From the NCBI RefSeq assembly GCF_000212695.1, contig NC_015514.1:372001-436000 (forward strand): a stretch of DNA of 64,000 nucleotides. Direction: 5' to 3'. The stretch is from Cellulomonas fimi ATCC 484. GTDB taxonomy: Bacteria > Actinomycetota > Actinomycetes > Actinomycetales > Cellulomonadaceae. This document shows, in pieces, positions 1 to 8,281 of this stretch; the first letter of the stretch is position 1; every line of letters begins with the position of its first letter. The notes beneath the pieces were generated by a model, which had not been told where the DNA came from, did not search any database, and saw nothing but the letters and a program-made list of their open reading frames with translations. Both the position numbers and the translations under genes were made by a program.

Positions 1-411
1 GTGACGACGGGCCTGCGGATGACGCCCATCCAGTTCGGCGGGCGGGTCCGCCCCGTCGCGGTCGTGGCGCTCGTCGGCCGGTTCGTCCTCGACCTGGTGC
101 GCGCGTCCGCCGAGGTCAGCGCCATCGCGCTGCGGCCCCGCTACCAGCCGCACGGCGCCGTCATCGGCGTCCAGCTGCGCAGCCACTCCGACCTGTACCT
201 CACGCTCACCGCCGAGCTGTGCTCGCTCGTGCCCGGCTCGCTCGTCGTCGAGGCGCACCGGCTCACCGGCATGCTGTACCTGCACGTGCTCGACGTCAGG
301 ACGAGCGGCGGGATCGAGGGCGCGCGGCAGGCCGTCCTGGACCAGGAGGAGCGCGTGCTGCGCGCGTTCGCGTCCGACGAGGAGCTGCGCGCCGCGGGGG
401 TGCCCACATGA
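1..411 (+). CDS. mrpE: Mrp-type Na+/H+ antiporter subunit E, 5'-truncated by window edge
   Basis: C-terminal part of the E subunit of a multisubunit Mrp/Mnh monovalent cation/proton antiporter in the cytoplasmic membrane. An in-frame GTG sits exactly at base 1, but the family carries more N-terminal membrane sequence than the 136 codons seen, so the true start probably lies to the left. A hydrophobic helix near residues 17-30 is followed by the conserved MrpE region (LTLTAELCSLVPG, then LYLHVLDV). The stop overlaps the start of subunit F (ATGA), and F and G follow in family order, so this is the tail of an mrp operon whose A-D genes should lie upstream. Identification is firm; the start is not. 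Confidence 0.85.
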   Translation: MTTGLRMTPIQFGGRVRPVAVVALVGRFVLDLVRASAEVSAIALRPRYQPHGAVIGVQLRSHSDLYLTLTAELCSLVPGSLVVEAHRLTGMLYLHVLDVRTSGGIEGARQAVLDQEERVLRAFASDEELRAAGVPT

Positions 412-797
412 TCGTCGTCGCCGTCGTCTGCACCGTGATGCTCGTCGTGGGCGCCGCGCTCGCGATCGTGCGGGCCGAGAAGGGCCCGTCGATGCTGGAC
501 CGGACCGTCGCGCTGGACGTCGTCGTCGCGACCATGATCGTCGGCGTCGCGCTGTACGCCGCCGTGCACCGGCGGGCCGACGTGGTCCCGGTCCTCGTGG
601 TGCTGTCCCTCGTGGGCTTCGTCGGCTCGGTGACGATCGCGCGGTTCGCGGCCGTCGAGCCCGAGGGGGAGGGCCGGGTGAGGACGCGCGAGGAGCTCGC
701 CGCCGAGGAGGCCGCCCGGGTCGAGGAGCAGCGCGAGGCGCAGGCCCACGAGCACGAGGAGCACCACGGCGGCGGCGCCGAGGGGGAGGTCCGATGA
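408..797 (+). CDS. mrpF: Mrp antiporter subunit F with charged C-terminal tail
   Basis: Small membrane subunit of the Mrp cation/proton antiporter. The first ~85 residues hold three hydrophobic segments and the MrpF signature region (RAEKGPSMLDRTVALDVV). About 45 further residues form a Glu/Arg-rich tail ending in a His/Glu cluster (HEHEEHHGGG), which makes the 129-residue protein longer than the usual ~90. The ATG overlaps the subunit E stop and the TGA overlaps the subunit G start, so the three are translationally coupled. Starting at 408 rather than further upstream fits both the overlap and the family N-terminus. Confidence 0.9.
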   Translation: MIVVAVVCTVMLVVGAALAIVRAEKGPSMLDRTVALDVVVATMIVGVALYAAVHRRADVVPVLVVLSLVGFVGSVTIARFAAVEPEGEGRVRTREELAAEEAARVEEQREAQAHEHEEHHGGGAEGEVR

Positions 798-1231
798 ACC
801 ACTGGTGGGACACCCTCGCGGACGTCGTGTCGATGGTCTGCCTGCTCGGCGGGTCGCTGCTCGCGCTCGCGGCCGGCGTCGGCGCGCTGCGGTTCCCCGA
901 CCTGCTGTCGCGCATGCACGCCGCGACGAAGCCGCAGGTCCTCGGGCTCGTGCTGTGCCTCGTCGGGCTCGCGCTGCGGCTGCGGTCGGGCGGCGCGGTG
1001 TGGGCGCTCGTGCTCGTCGCCGTCTTCCAGATGCTCACCGCGCCCGTCGCCGCGCACATGGTCGGCCGGGCCGGGTACCGGACCGGCAAGGTCCGCAGCG
1101 ACCTCCTGGTCGTCGACGAGCTCACGCGCGACCTGGAGCGGGCGGACGCCGACGCCGCCGCGGCCGGTGCGCCCGACCCGTCCGCCGACCGCCGACGCGA
1201 GCCGGGACGCGACGACATCGGGCCGCTGTGA
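794..1231 (+). CDS. mrpG: Mrp antiporter subunit G
   Basis: Last subunit of the Mrp Na+/H+ antiporter, 145 residues. It shows three membrane helices and the family pattern of a glycine-rich first helix (CLLGGSLLALAAGVGALRFPDLLSRMHAATKP, read in two parts around LRFPD), where the RFPDLLSRMHAATK region is typical of MrpG/MnhG. The C-terminal ~40 residues are hydrophilic and Asp/Arg-rich. The ATGA overlap with subunit F marks it as the end of the operon. It probably acts with the missing A-D subunits in pH and Na+ homeostasis. Confidence 0.88.
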   Translation: MNHWWDTLADVVSMVCLLGGSLLALAAGVGALRFPDLLSRMHAATKPQVLGLVLCLVGLALRLRSGGAVWALVLVAVFQMLTAPVAAHMVGRAGYRTGKVRSDLLVVDELTRDLERADADAAAAGAPDPSADRRREPGRDDIGPL

Positions 1232-1277
1232 CCTCCTCGCCCCACCACGCGGGCCCGGGGAGGGGTTGAATCGGGGG

Positions 1278-2780
1278 ATGGTGGCGAAGCGCGACGTCGT
1301 GGTGGTCGGGTCCGGGCCGAACGGGCTCGCCGCCGCCGTCACGCTCGCGCGGGCCGGGCTCGGCGTCACCGTCCTGGAGGCGCAGCCCACCGTCGGGGGC
1401 GGCGCGCGGACCCTCGACCTGGGCCTCGCGGACGGTGTCGTGCACGACGTCTGCTCCGCCGTGCACCCCATGGCGTGGGCGTCGCCGTTCTTCCGCGGCT
1501 TCGACCTGCGCGCGCGGGGTGTCGAGCTGCTCACCCCCGAGGTGTCGTTCGCGCAGCCGCTGCCCGACGGCCGGGCCGGGATCGCGTACCACGACCTCGA
1601 CCGCACGGTCGTGGGTCTCGAGGACGACGGCCCCGCGTGGCGCGAGGTCGTCGGGCGGCTCGCCGAGCACGCGGACCACGTCGTCCGGCTCGCGATGGGC
1701 GACAAGCGCAGCATCCCGCCCGGCCTGCTGCCCGGCGGCGTCCCGACCGCGGCGCGGTTCGGGTGGCAGGTGCTCGAGCAGGGCACGACGTGGGGCCGGC
1801 GGTTCCGCGGCGACGTCGCACCCGCGCTGCTCACCGGTGTCGCCGCGCACGCGATCTCGCCGCTGCCGTCCCTCGCGGGCGCGGGCACCGCGCTCCTGCT
1901 CGCGGCCCTCGGGCACGCCGGGGCGGGCTGGCCGGTCCCCCGCGGCGGGTCGGGCGCGATCGTCGCCGCGCTCGTCGCCGACCTCGAGGCGCACGGCGGC
2001 GAGATCCGGACCGGGCACCGCGTCGCGCACGCCGGGGATCTGCCGCCCGCGCACGCCTACCTGTTCGACACCACGCCGCGCACGGTCGTCGACGTGCTCG
2101 GCGACCGGCTGCCCGCCCGGCACCGCGCCGCGCTGCGCCGGTTCCGGTACGGCAACGCCGCCGCCAAGGTCGACTTCGTCCTGTCCGGCCCCGTGCCCTG
2201 GGCCGTCCCCGAGGTGGGCCGCGCCGGCACCGTGCACCTCGGCGGCACGCGCGACGAGATGATCGCCGCCGAGGCGGACGTGCACGCCGGCCGGCACGCC
2301 GAGCGGCCCATGACCCTGCTGAGCGACCCGACCGTCGTCGACGACTCGCGCCGCGTCGGCGGCCTGCGCCCGCTGTGGACGTACGCCCACGTGCCCGCCG
2401 GCTCCGACGTCGACGTGACGGAGGCCGTCACCGCGCACGTCGAGCGGTACGCGCCCGGCTTCCGCGACGTCGTCGTCGCGTCCCGCTGCGTCCCCGCGGC
2501 GCACATGAGCACGCACAACGAGAACTACGTCGACGGCGACATCTGCGCCGGTGCGACGACCATGTGGCAGATGTTCGCGCGCCCCACGCCGACGCGGGAC
2601 CCCTACGCGACCGGGCGCGACGGCGTCTACCTGTGCTCGGCGTCCACCCCGCCCGGGCCGGGCGTGCACGGCCTGTCCGGGTGGTTCGCGGCGCGCCGCG
2701 TCCTGCGCGAGGTGTTCTGCACGACGCAGCGCCCGTCGCTCGCCCCCGCCGCCGGCGCCGACCTCTGGCCGGACATCTGA
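1278..2780 (+). CDS. FAD-dependent NAD(P)-type oxidoreductase, CrtI/PYROXD2-like
   Basis: Probable flavin-dependent oxidoreductase of the phytoene desaturase/amine oxidase superfamily, 500 residues, cytoplasmic. The N-terminus has a dinucleotide-binding fold (VVVVGSGPNGLAAAVTLARA, residues ~6-25) ending in an acidic position (VLEA). The C-terminus has the second FAD-contacting motif (GVYLCSASTPPGPGVHGLSG). The ATG at 1278 sits just before the Rossmann strand; an upstream in-frame start would add only low-complexity sequence. It is not in a carotenoid cluster, so the substrate is unknown. Neighbours give no clue. Confidence 0.8.
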   Translation: MVAKRDVVVVGSGPNGLAAAVTLARAGLGVTVLEAQPTVGGGARTLDLGLADGVVHDVCSAVHPMAWASPFFRGFDLRARGVELLTPEVSFAQPLPDGRAGIAYHDLDRTVVGLEDDGPAWREVVGRLAEHADHVVRLAMGDKRSIPPGLLPGGVPTAARFGWQVLEQGTTWGRRFRGDVAPALLTGVAAHAISPLPSLAGAGTALLLAALGHAGAGWPVPRGGSGAIVAALVADLEAHGGEIRTGHRVAHAGDLPPAHAYLFDTTPRTVVDVLGDRLPARHRAALRRFRYGNAAAKVDFVLSGPVPWAVPEVGRAGTVHLGGTRDEMIAAEADVHAGRHAERPMTLLSDPTVVDDSRRVGGLRPLWTYAHVPAGSDVDVTEAVTAHVERYAPGFRDVVVASRCVPAAHMSTHNENYVDGDICAGATTMWQMFARPTPTRDPYATGRDGVYLCSASTPPGPGVHGLSGWFAARRVLREVFCTTQRPSLAPAAGADLWPDI

Positions 2781-2805
2781 CGGCCGCGGGGGCCGACCGG
2801 GAGCG

Positions 2806-3081
2806 TCAGTCGACCAGCTCGCGGCCCGCCGACGTCTGCGACGTGAACTTCGCCGTGCCGCGCGTCGCCAGCACGCGCGCGACCGCGACGAGCGCACCCG
2901 TGAGCGCGGCCGCCGCGACGACCTCCGCCAGGCGCGCGTCGCCCTCGTCCTCCGGCTTCGGCGGCTTGTGACCGCTCGCGGCCTTCCACGCCTGGTTGAT
3001 CGCCTGCTGCGCGACCCACGCCGCGCCCAGGGCGGCGCCGACACCGACGAGCCGGGCGATGGTCGACTGCTTGTCCGCCAT
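2806..3081 (-). CDS. DUF4235 small membrane-associated protein
   Basis: 91-residue protein resembling the DUF4235 family, which is common in actinobacteria and of unknown function. Two Ala/Val/Gly-rich hydrophobic stretches (residues ~9-28 and ~54-72) flank a Lys/Pro/Glu-rich segment (GHKPPKPEDEGDARLAEV). The chosen ATG at 3081 gives the compact family length; the frame stays open much further upstream, but that part overlaps the riboswitch and thiB. It diverges from the thiamine operon across the 3082-3388 intergenic region. Confidence 0.75.
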   Translation of the reverse strand: MADKQSTIARLVGVGAALGAAWVAQQAINQAWKAASGHKPPKPEDEGDARLAEVVAAAALTGALVAVARVLATRGTAKFTSQTSAGRELVD

Positions 3082-3162
3082 GCGGGGAACCTCCGAGGTG
3101 GGACGGGACGGGGCCGCGACCACGCTAGCCGCCGCGCGGCGCGACCGCTGGTCGGACGGGCG

Positions 3163-3168
3163 TAGGAT
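3163..3168 (+). promoter_or_regulatory. Possible -10 element of the thiBPQ promoter
   Basis: TAGGAT lies 13-18 bases before the first conserved base of the TPP riboswitch, a sensible place for a -10 box. No good -35 hexamer is visible at 16-18 bases upstream, which is not unusual for actinobacterial promoters. Inference from position and sequence only. Confidence 0.4.
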
Positions 3169-3180
3169 CGCCCGTGAACG

Positions 3181-3292
3181 ACAGGGGAGCGTCACGTCGT
3201 CGGCAGCCCCGCCGGCGCCCAGGACGCTGAGAGTGCGGACCACCGCAGACCCTCGAACCTGATCCGGTTCACACCGGCGTAGGGAGTCGGGC
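3181..3292 (+). promoter_or_regulatory. TPP riboswitch (THI element)
   Basis: The conserved TPP aptamer elements appear in order: AGGGGAGC at 3183-3190, a variable arm, GCTGAGAGTGCGG near 3225-3238, then CCGCAGACCCTCGAACCTGATC and GGTTCACACCGGCGTAGGGAGT, read in pieces up to ~3287. CTGAGA and the ACC(G)GCGTAGGGA 3' arm are the diagnostic blocks. It lies ~100 bases upstream of thiB with no gene between. In high-GC actinobacteria such elements usually hide the ribosome site or terminate transcription when TPP is bound, so thiBPQ should be repressed by thiamine pyrophosphate. Confidence 0.95.
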
Positions 3293-3388
3293 TTCTCAGT
3301 CTCCGCGGTCGTCGTCGGCGTCCCCGCCCGGGGCTGCGGGCGGCGCGCGCGGCGACCCCCTCCTGCTGACGAAGGAGGAGCACCACCG

Positions 3389-4474
3389 ATGGCGAGCCTG
3401 TCCCGCCGTACCGCCCCCGCCCTCGCGCCCCTCGCGGCGCTCACCCTGGCTCTCGCCGGCTGCTCCGCGATCGGTGGCGGCGAGGCTGCGCCGACGTCGT
3501 CCGGCGACCCCGCCCGGACGACCGTCACGCTCGTCACGCACGACTCCTTCGGGCTGTCCGACGGGCTGATCGAGACGTTCGAGCAGCAGACCGGCATGAC
3601 GGTCGAGATCGTCCAGCCCGGTGACGCGGGCGCGCTCGTGAACCAGCTCGTTCTGACCAAGGACGCGCCCCTGGGCGACCTCGTGTTCGGCATCGACAAC
3701 ACGTTCGCGTCGCGCGCGGTCGAGGAGGGCGTCGTCGAGTCGTTCACGCCCGACGTGCCCGCCGCCGAGGACGCCGCGCAGTACGCGGTCGAGGGCTCGG
3801 ACGCGCTCACCGCGATCGACTTCGGCGACGTGTGCCTCAACGTCGACCACGCGTGGTTCACGGAGCACGGCGTCGCGGAGCCGGCGACGCTCGACGACCT
3901 GACGCGCCCCGAGTACAAGGACCTGCTGGTCGTGCCGAGCGCCGTCACGTCCTCGCCCGGCCTCGCGTTCCTGCTGGCGACCGTCGGCGCGAAGGGCGAG
4001 GACGGCTGGGAGGCGTACTGGCAGGCGCTCGTCGCCAACGGCGTCAAGGTGTCCGAGGGCTGGTCGGACGCGTACTACACCGACTTCAGCGGCGGCGGCG
4101 GCGACGGTCCGCGGCCCGTCGTGCTGTCGTACGCGTCGTCCCCGCCGTTCACCGTGCCCGAGGGCGGCGAGGAGCCCACGACGGGCGCGCTGCTCGACAC
4201 GTGCTTCCGGCAGGTGGAGTACGCGGGGGTCCTGACCGGCGCGGCCAATCCCGAGGGTGCGCGCCAGCTGCTCACGTTCCTGCTGTCCGACGAGGTGCAG
4301 GCCGACATCCCGACGTCGATGTACATGTACCCCGTGAGCAGCGCGGTCGACCTGCCGGAGGAGTGGGCCCGCTGGGCGCCGCTCGCGCAGGAGCCGTTCG
4401 AGGTCGCACCCGCCGACGTCGACGCGCACCGCGAGGAGTGGCTCGCGACGTGGTCGGAGATCGTCGCGGGGTGA
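3389..4474 (+). CDS. thiB: Thiamine ABC transporter substrate-binding lipoprotein
   Basis: Extracytoplasmic binding protein for thiamine or its phosphates, 361 residues. A signal peptide ends in a lipobox (LALAGC, Cys25), so the mature protein is lipid-anchored outside the membrane. The body is a type-2 periplasmic-binding fold of the ThiB/iron-binding class (VTLVTHDSFGLSDGLIETFE near the start of the mature domain; GDLVFGIDNTFASRAVEEG). An AAGGAGGAG ribosome site stands 9 bases before the ATG. The upstream TPP riboswitch and the downstream permease and ATPase genes make thiamine the likely ligand. First gene of a three-gene operon. Confidence 0.92.
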   Translation: MASLSRRTAPALAPLAALTLALAGCSAIGGGEAAPTSSGDPARTTVTLVTHDSFGLSDGLIETFEQQTGMTVEIVQPGDAGALVNQLVLTKDAPLGDLVFGIDNTFASRAVEEGVVESFTPDVPAAEDAAQYAVEGSDALTAIDFGDVCLNVDHAWFTEHGVAEPATLDDLTRPEYKDLLVVPSAVTSSPGLAFLLATVGAKGEDGWEAYWQALVANGVKVSEGWSDAYYTDFSGGGGDGPRPVVLSYASSPPFTVPEGGEEPTTGALLDTCFRQVEYAGVLTGAANPEGARQLLTFLLSDEVQADIPTSMYMYPVSSAVDLPEEWARWAPLAQEPFEVAPADVDAHREEWLATWSEIVAG

Positions 4475-4478
4475 CCCG

Positions 4479-6293
4479 GTGACCGTCGCCACGCCCGCCC
4501 GGCCCGGCGGTCCCCGCACGGGGGCGCCGGGCCCGGGCGTGCCCGGCGGGGGTCCGCTGCCCGACCGTCCCGGACCGGGAGGGCGTACCGGGGTGCGGGC
4601 GGCGGCCGCCGGCCGGGGGCTGCTGTGGGGCCTCGCGGTCGCGGTGCCGCTCGCGTTCCTCGGGGTGTTCTTCGCGTGGCCCGTCGTCATCATGGTCGCG
4701 CGCGGGTTCGTCGTCGACGGCGCGCTCGACCTGTCCGGGTTCGCCGACGTGTTCTCCCGCCCCCGGACCTGGCGGATCGTCGGCCTGACCCTCGCGCAGG
4801 CCGGCACCGCGACGCTCGTGTCCGTCGTGCTCGGCGTGCCCGGGGCGTACGTGCTGCACCGCCGCACGTTCCCCGGCCGGGCCGCGGTGCGCGCGCTCGT
4901 GACGGTGCCGTTCGTCCTGCCGACCGTCGTCGTCGGCGTCGCGTTCCGGTCGCTGCTCGTCGACGGCGGGCCGCTCGGGTTCCTGCGCCTCGACGGGACG
5001 TTCACCGCGATCGTGGCCGCGCTCGTGTTCTTCAACTACGCCGTCGTCGTGCGGTCCGTCGGCGGGCTGTGGGAGCGCCTCGACCCGCGCGCCGAGCAGG
5101 CCGCCCGCGCGCTCGGGGCCACGCCGTGGCGCGCGTTCCGGACCGTCACGCTGCCCGCCCTCACGCCCGCGATCGCGTCGGCCGCGTCGCTCGTGTTCCT
5201 CTTCAGCGCGACCGCGTTCGGCACCGTCCTCGTGCTCGGCGGCCTGCGCTTCGGCACCGTCGAGACCGAGATCTGGGTGCAGACCACGCAGTTCCTCGAC
5301 CTGCGCGCCGCGGCCGTGCTGTCCGTCGTGCAGCTCGTCGTCGTCGCCGCCGCGCTGCTCGTCGCCGGGCGCACCCGGTCCCGCCGCGAGCGCGCCCTCA
5401 CGCTGTCCGAGCCGGTCGCGACCGTCCGGCCGCTCGCCCTGCGGCGCCCCCACGGCACCCCGCCCGGCGACGGGCACGCCCTCGCGCTCGGGGCGGCCGC
5501 CCTCACCGCGGGCGTCGTCGTGCTGCTCGCGCTGCCCCTCGTCAACCTCGTCGCGCGCTCGCTGCGCACGCCCGACGGCTGGGGGCTCGACCACTACGCC
5601 GCGCTCGCCGCGCCTGCCGACACCCTCGGCGTCACCCCGCTCGAGGCCGCGGTCACGTCCGTCCGGGTGGCCGTCGACGCCACGCTCATCGCGCTCGTCG
5701 TCGGCGGGCTCGTCGCGCTCGTCGTCTCGCGCCGCCCACGTCGCGCCGTCGGCCGCCGGGCCGTCGCCGGGCTCGACGCGCTGTTCATGCTGCCGCTCGG
5801 CGTCTCGGCCGTGACCGTCGGGTTCGGGTTCCTGCTGTCGCTGCACCAGCCGTTCGGGCTCGACGTCGACCTGCGCACCTCGCCCGTGCTCGTGCCGGTC
5901 GCGCAGGCCGTCGTCGCCGTCCCGCTCGTGGTGCGGACCGTCCTGCCCGTGCTGCGCGCCGTCGACCCGCGCCTGCGCGAGGCCGCCGCGACCCTGGGCG
6001 CCGCGCCCGGCCGTGTCCTCGCGACCGTCGACCTGCCGCTGGCCGTGCGGTCCCTCGGCCTCGCCGTCGGGTTCGCGTTCGCCGCGTCGCTCGGCGAGTT
6101 CGGCGCCACGTCGTTCCTCGTCCGCCCCGACCGGCCCACGCTGCCGGTCGTGGTGTTCCGGCTCATCGGCCGGCCGGGCGAGGCCAGCTACGGCACGGCG
6201 CTCGCCGCGTCCGTGCTGCTCGCGGTGCTCACCGCGGGCATCGTCGCCGCCTGCGAACGGCTGCGGGCGGGCAGCCCCGGAGGTGACTGGTGA
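4479..6293 (+). CDS. thiP: Thiamine ABC transporter permease, fused two-domain
   Basis: Membrane permease of the thiamine importer, 604 residues, with two homologous transmembrane halves of about six helices each. Each half carries an EAA loop that contacts the ATPase: EQAARALGATPWRAFRTVTL in the first and REAAATLGAAPGRVLATVDL in the second. A Pro/Gly-rich cytoplasmic N-terminus of ~45 residues precedes the first helix. GTG start 4 bases after the thiB stop; the TGA overlaps the thiQ GTG, so translation is coupled. Confidence 0.92.
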   Translation: MTVATPARPGGPRTGAPGPGVPGGGPLPDRPGPGGRTGVRAAAAGRGLLWGLAVAVPLAFLGVFFAWPVVIMVARGFVVDGALDLSGFADVFSRPRTWRIVGLTLAQAGTATLVSVVLGVPGAYVLHRRTFPGRAAVRALVTVPFVLPTVVVGVAFRSLLVDGGPLGFLRLDGTFTAIVAALVFFNYAVVVRSVGGLWERLDPRAEQAARALGATPWRAFRTVTLPALTPAIASAASLVFLFSATAFGTVLVLGGLRFGTVETEIWVQTTQFLDLRAAAVLSVVQLVVVAAALLVAGRTRSRRERALTLSEPVATVRPLALRRPHGTPPGDGHALALGAAALTAGVVVLLALPLVNLVARSLRTPDGWGLDHYAALAAPADTLGVTPLEAAVTSVRVAVDATLIALVVGGLVALVVSRRPRRAVGRRAVAGLDALFMLPLGVSAVTVGFGFLLSLHQPFGLDVDLRTSPVLVPVAQAVVAVPLVVRTVLPVLRAVDPRLREAAATLGAAPGRVLATVDLPLAVRSLGLAVGFAFAASLGEFGATSFLVRPDRPTLPVVVFRLIGRPGEASYGTALAASVLLAVLTAGIVAACERLRAGSPGGDW

Positions 6294-7360
6294 GCGGCCT
6301 CGAGGTCCACGACGTCGTCGTGCGGTACGCCGCCGGACGACGAGGTTCGACGACCGCGGTCGACGGAGTCACGCTGCACGTCGAGCGGGGCGAGGTCGTC
6401 GCGCTGCTCGGACCGTCCGGGTGCGGCAAGTCGTCGCTGCTGCGGGCCGTCGCCGGGCTCGAGCCGCTCGCGGGCGGGTTGGTCGCGTTCGACGGCCGGT
6501 CCGTCGACGGGTTGCCCGTCCACCGGCGTGGGTTCGGCCTGATGTTCCAGGACGGCCAGCTCTTCCCGCACCGCGACGTCGCGGGGAACGTCGCCTACGG
6601 GCTCGCCGGCTCGGAGCGAGGGCCCGAGCGCACCGCCCGGGTCGACGCGCTGCTCGAGCTCGTCGGCCTCGCCGGCTACGGGCCCCGCCCCGTGACGACC
6701 CTGTCCGGCGGCGAGCGGCAGCGTGTCGCACTCGCGCGCGCCCTCGCCCCGCAGCCGCGGCTGCTGCTCCTCGACGAGCCGCTGTCCGCCCTCGACCGTG
6801 CGCTGCGCGAACGCCTCGCCGTCGACCTGCGCGCCGCCCTCGTCGCCACCGGCACCACCGCCGTCCTCGTCACGCACGACCAGGACGAGGCCTTCGCCGT
6901 CGCCGACCGCGTCGCCGTCATGGACCGCGGGCGGCTCCTCCAGGTCGGCACCCCCGCCGACCTGTGGCAGCGGCCCGCGAGCCGGCGCGTCGCCGCGTTC
7001 CTCGGCTACGAGGCGTTCGTGCCCGTCGACGCCGCCGCCGCCGCACCGCTCCTGCGCGCGATCGACGGCCGCGCGCTCACGGGCGGCGTGCTCGCACTGG
7101 CGGAGGGGGCGTTCGTCGTCGTCGACCGGGGGGCGGCCGGCACGGTCGCGCAGGACCAGGGGACCAAGGGCGCGGTCGTCGCGGTCACGTCGCGGCGCGG
7201 GCGGTCCGAGGTGCAGGTCGACGTCGACGGGATCGGTGTCGTCACCGCGCTCGGTCCCGTGGGCGTGCGCCTCGACCCGGGCAGCGTCGTCGCGCTCGCC
7301 GTCGACCCCGACGCCGTCGCCGTCCTGCCCCTCGACGAGCCCCCCGCACCGCCCACCTGA
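6290..7360 (+). CDS. thiQ: Thiamine ABC transporter ATP-binding protein
   Basis: Cytoplasmic ATPase that powers thiamine import with ThiB and ThiP. It has a Walker A motif (GPSGCGKSS), a Q-loop region (MFQDGQLFPH), the ABC signature LSGGERQRVALARAL, a Walker B LLLLDEPLSALD and the switch His in VLVTHDQDEA. The C-terminal ~120 residues form an extra regulatory-type domain, making 356 residues in all, longer than the enterobacterial ThiQ. GTG start inside the thiP stop codon. Last gene of the riboswitch-controlled operon. Confidence 0.92.
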   Translation: MSGLEVHDVVVRYAAGRRGSTTAVDGVTLHVERGEVVALLGPSGCGKSSLLRAVAGLEPLAGGLVAFDGRSVDGLPVHRRGFGLMFQDGQLFPHRDVAGNVAYGLAGSERGPERTARVDALLELVGLAGYGPRPVTTLSGGERQRVALARALAPQPRLLLLDEPLSALDRALRERLAVDLRAALVATGTTAVLVTHDQDEAFAVADRVAVMDRGRLLQVGTPADLWQRPASRRVAAFLGYEAFVPVDAAAAAPLLRAIDGRALTGGVLALAEGAFVVVDRGAAGTVAQDQGTKGAVVAVTSRRGRSEVQVDVDGIGVVTALGPVGVRLDPGSVVALAVDPDAVAVLPLDEPPAPPT

Positions 7361-7482
7361 CCGTCCGCCACCGCCCGCCGGACAGGTCGTCTCGCCGACC
7401 GGGCGCCCGTCGTCGGTGCGCACTACGGTCGGAGGTGTCCGGCGTCGCACTGCGCCGGCACGACGACGCGAGGTGATGCCGG

Positions 7483-8253
7483 ATGACTCTCGACCGCCGC
7501 GAGATCGTGTCGCTCGACCTCCCCGCCGACCTCCACACCGTCTGGGCGCACCTGCGCGAGCCGCACCTCGTGCGCCGGTGGTTCGGCTGGGACTACGAAG
7601 GGCTCGACGCCGAGATCCAGCAGCTCTTCGTCGGGCATGCCGTCGCGGCGCAGCGCGCCGACGGGGACACCATCACGCACACGCTGTCGACGCCGGGCCA
7701 CGACGTCCTCGTCGTCACCGCCGGGTCGCACGACCCGGGCCGCACGCACCTGTCGATCACGCGGCGCAGCCACGACGTCGCCCCCTACGACGGGGTGTAC
7801 GACGCGGTCGACGAGGGCTGGATCCAGTTCGCGCACCAGCTCCGGTTCGCGCTGACCGTCCACCCCGGGCAGGACCGGCGGACGCTGTCCGTCTTCGGGC
7901 TCGACGCGGGCGACCGGCGCGACAAGCTGCTCGACCGGGCGGGGCTGCACGGCGTCCGCGGCATCCCCGTCGGCGGGCACGTCCAGGCGCGCCGGCCCGA
8001 CGGGACGCTGCTCGGCGGGACGCTCGTCTACAAGGAGGAGCACCAGTTCGGGATCCAGCTGCACGGCATCACCGAGTCGTTCCTCGTGATCCTCGAGACG
8101 CCCGTCGCGAGCCACCCGCCGCACGGGACCGTCGGCGCCGTGCTCTCCGTGTACGGGCTCGACGACCCGACGTTCGCGCAGGTCGAGGAGCGCTGGTCCG
8201 GCTGGTGGACGCGGTCGCGGTCGCGGTCGCACGGGGCCGCAGCGACCGCCTGA
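7483..8253 (+). CDS. SRPBCC (AHSA1-like) family protein
   Basis: 256-residue cytoplasmic protein whose first half looks like a START/AHSA1 ligand-binding fold (VSLDLPADLHTVWAHLREPHLVRRWFGWDYEG, with the family W-x(n)-RWFGW pattern). Substrate and role are unknown. The C-terminus ends in an Arg/Ser repeat (RSRSRSHG) and looks disordered. It stands alone between thiQ and a convergent acetyltransferase. ATG at 7483 agrees with the start of the fold. Confidence 0.65.
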   Translation: MTLDRREIVSLDLPADLHTVWAHLREPHLVRRWFGWDYEGLDAEIQQLFVGHAVAAQRADGDTITHTLSTPGHDVLVVTAGSHDPGRTHLSITRRSHDVAPYDGVYDAVDEGWIQFAHQLRFALTVHPGQDRRTLSVFGLDAGDRRDKLLDRAGLHGVRGIPVGGHVQARRPDGTLLGGTLVYKEEHQFGIQLHGITESFLVILETPVASHPPHGTVGAVLSVYGLDDPTFAQVEERWSGWWTRSRSRSHGAAATA

Positions 8254-8281
8254 CGCCGGCCGTCCGCTCTCGCCTACGTCG

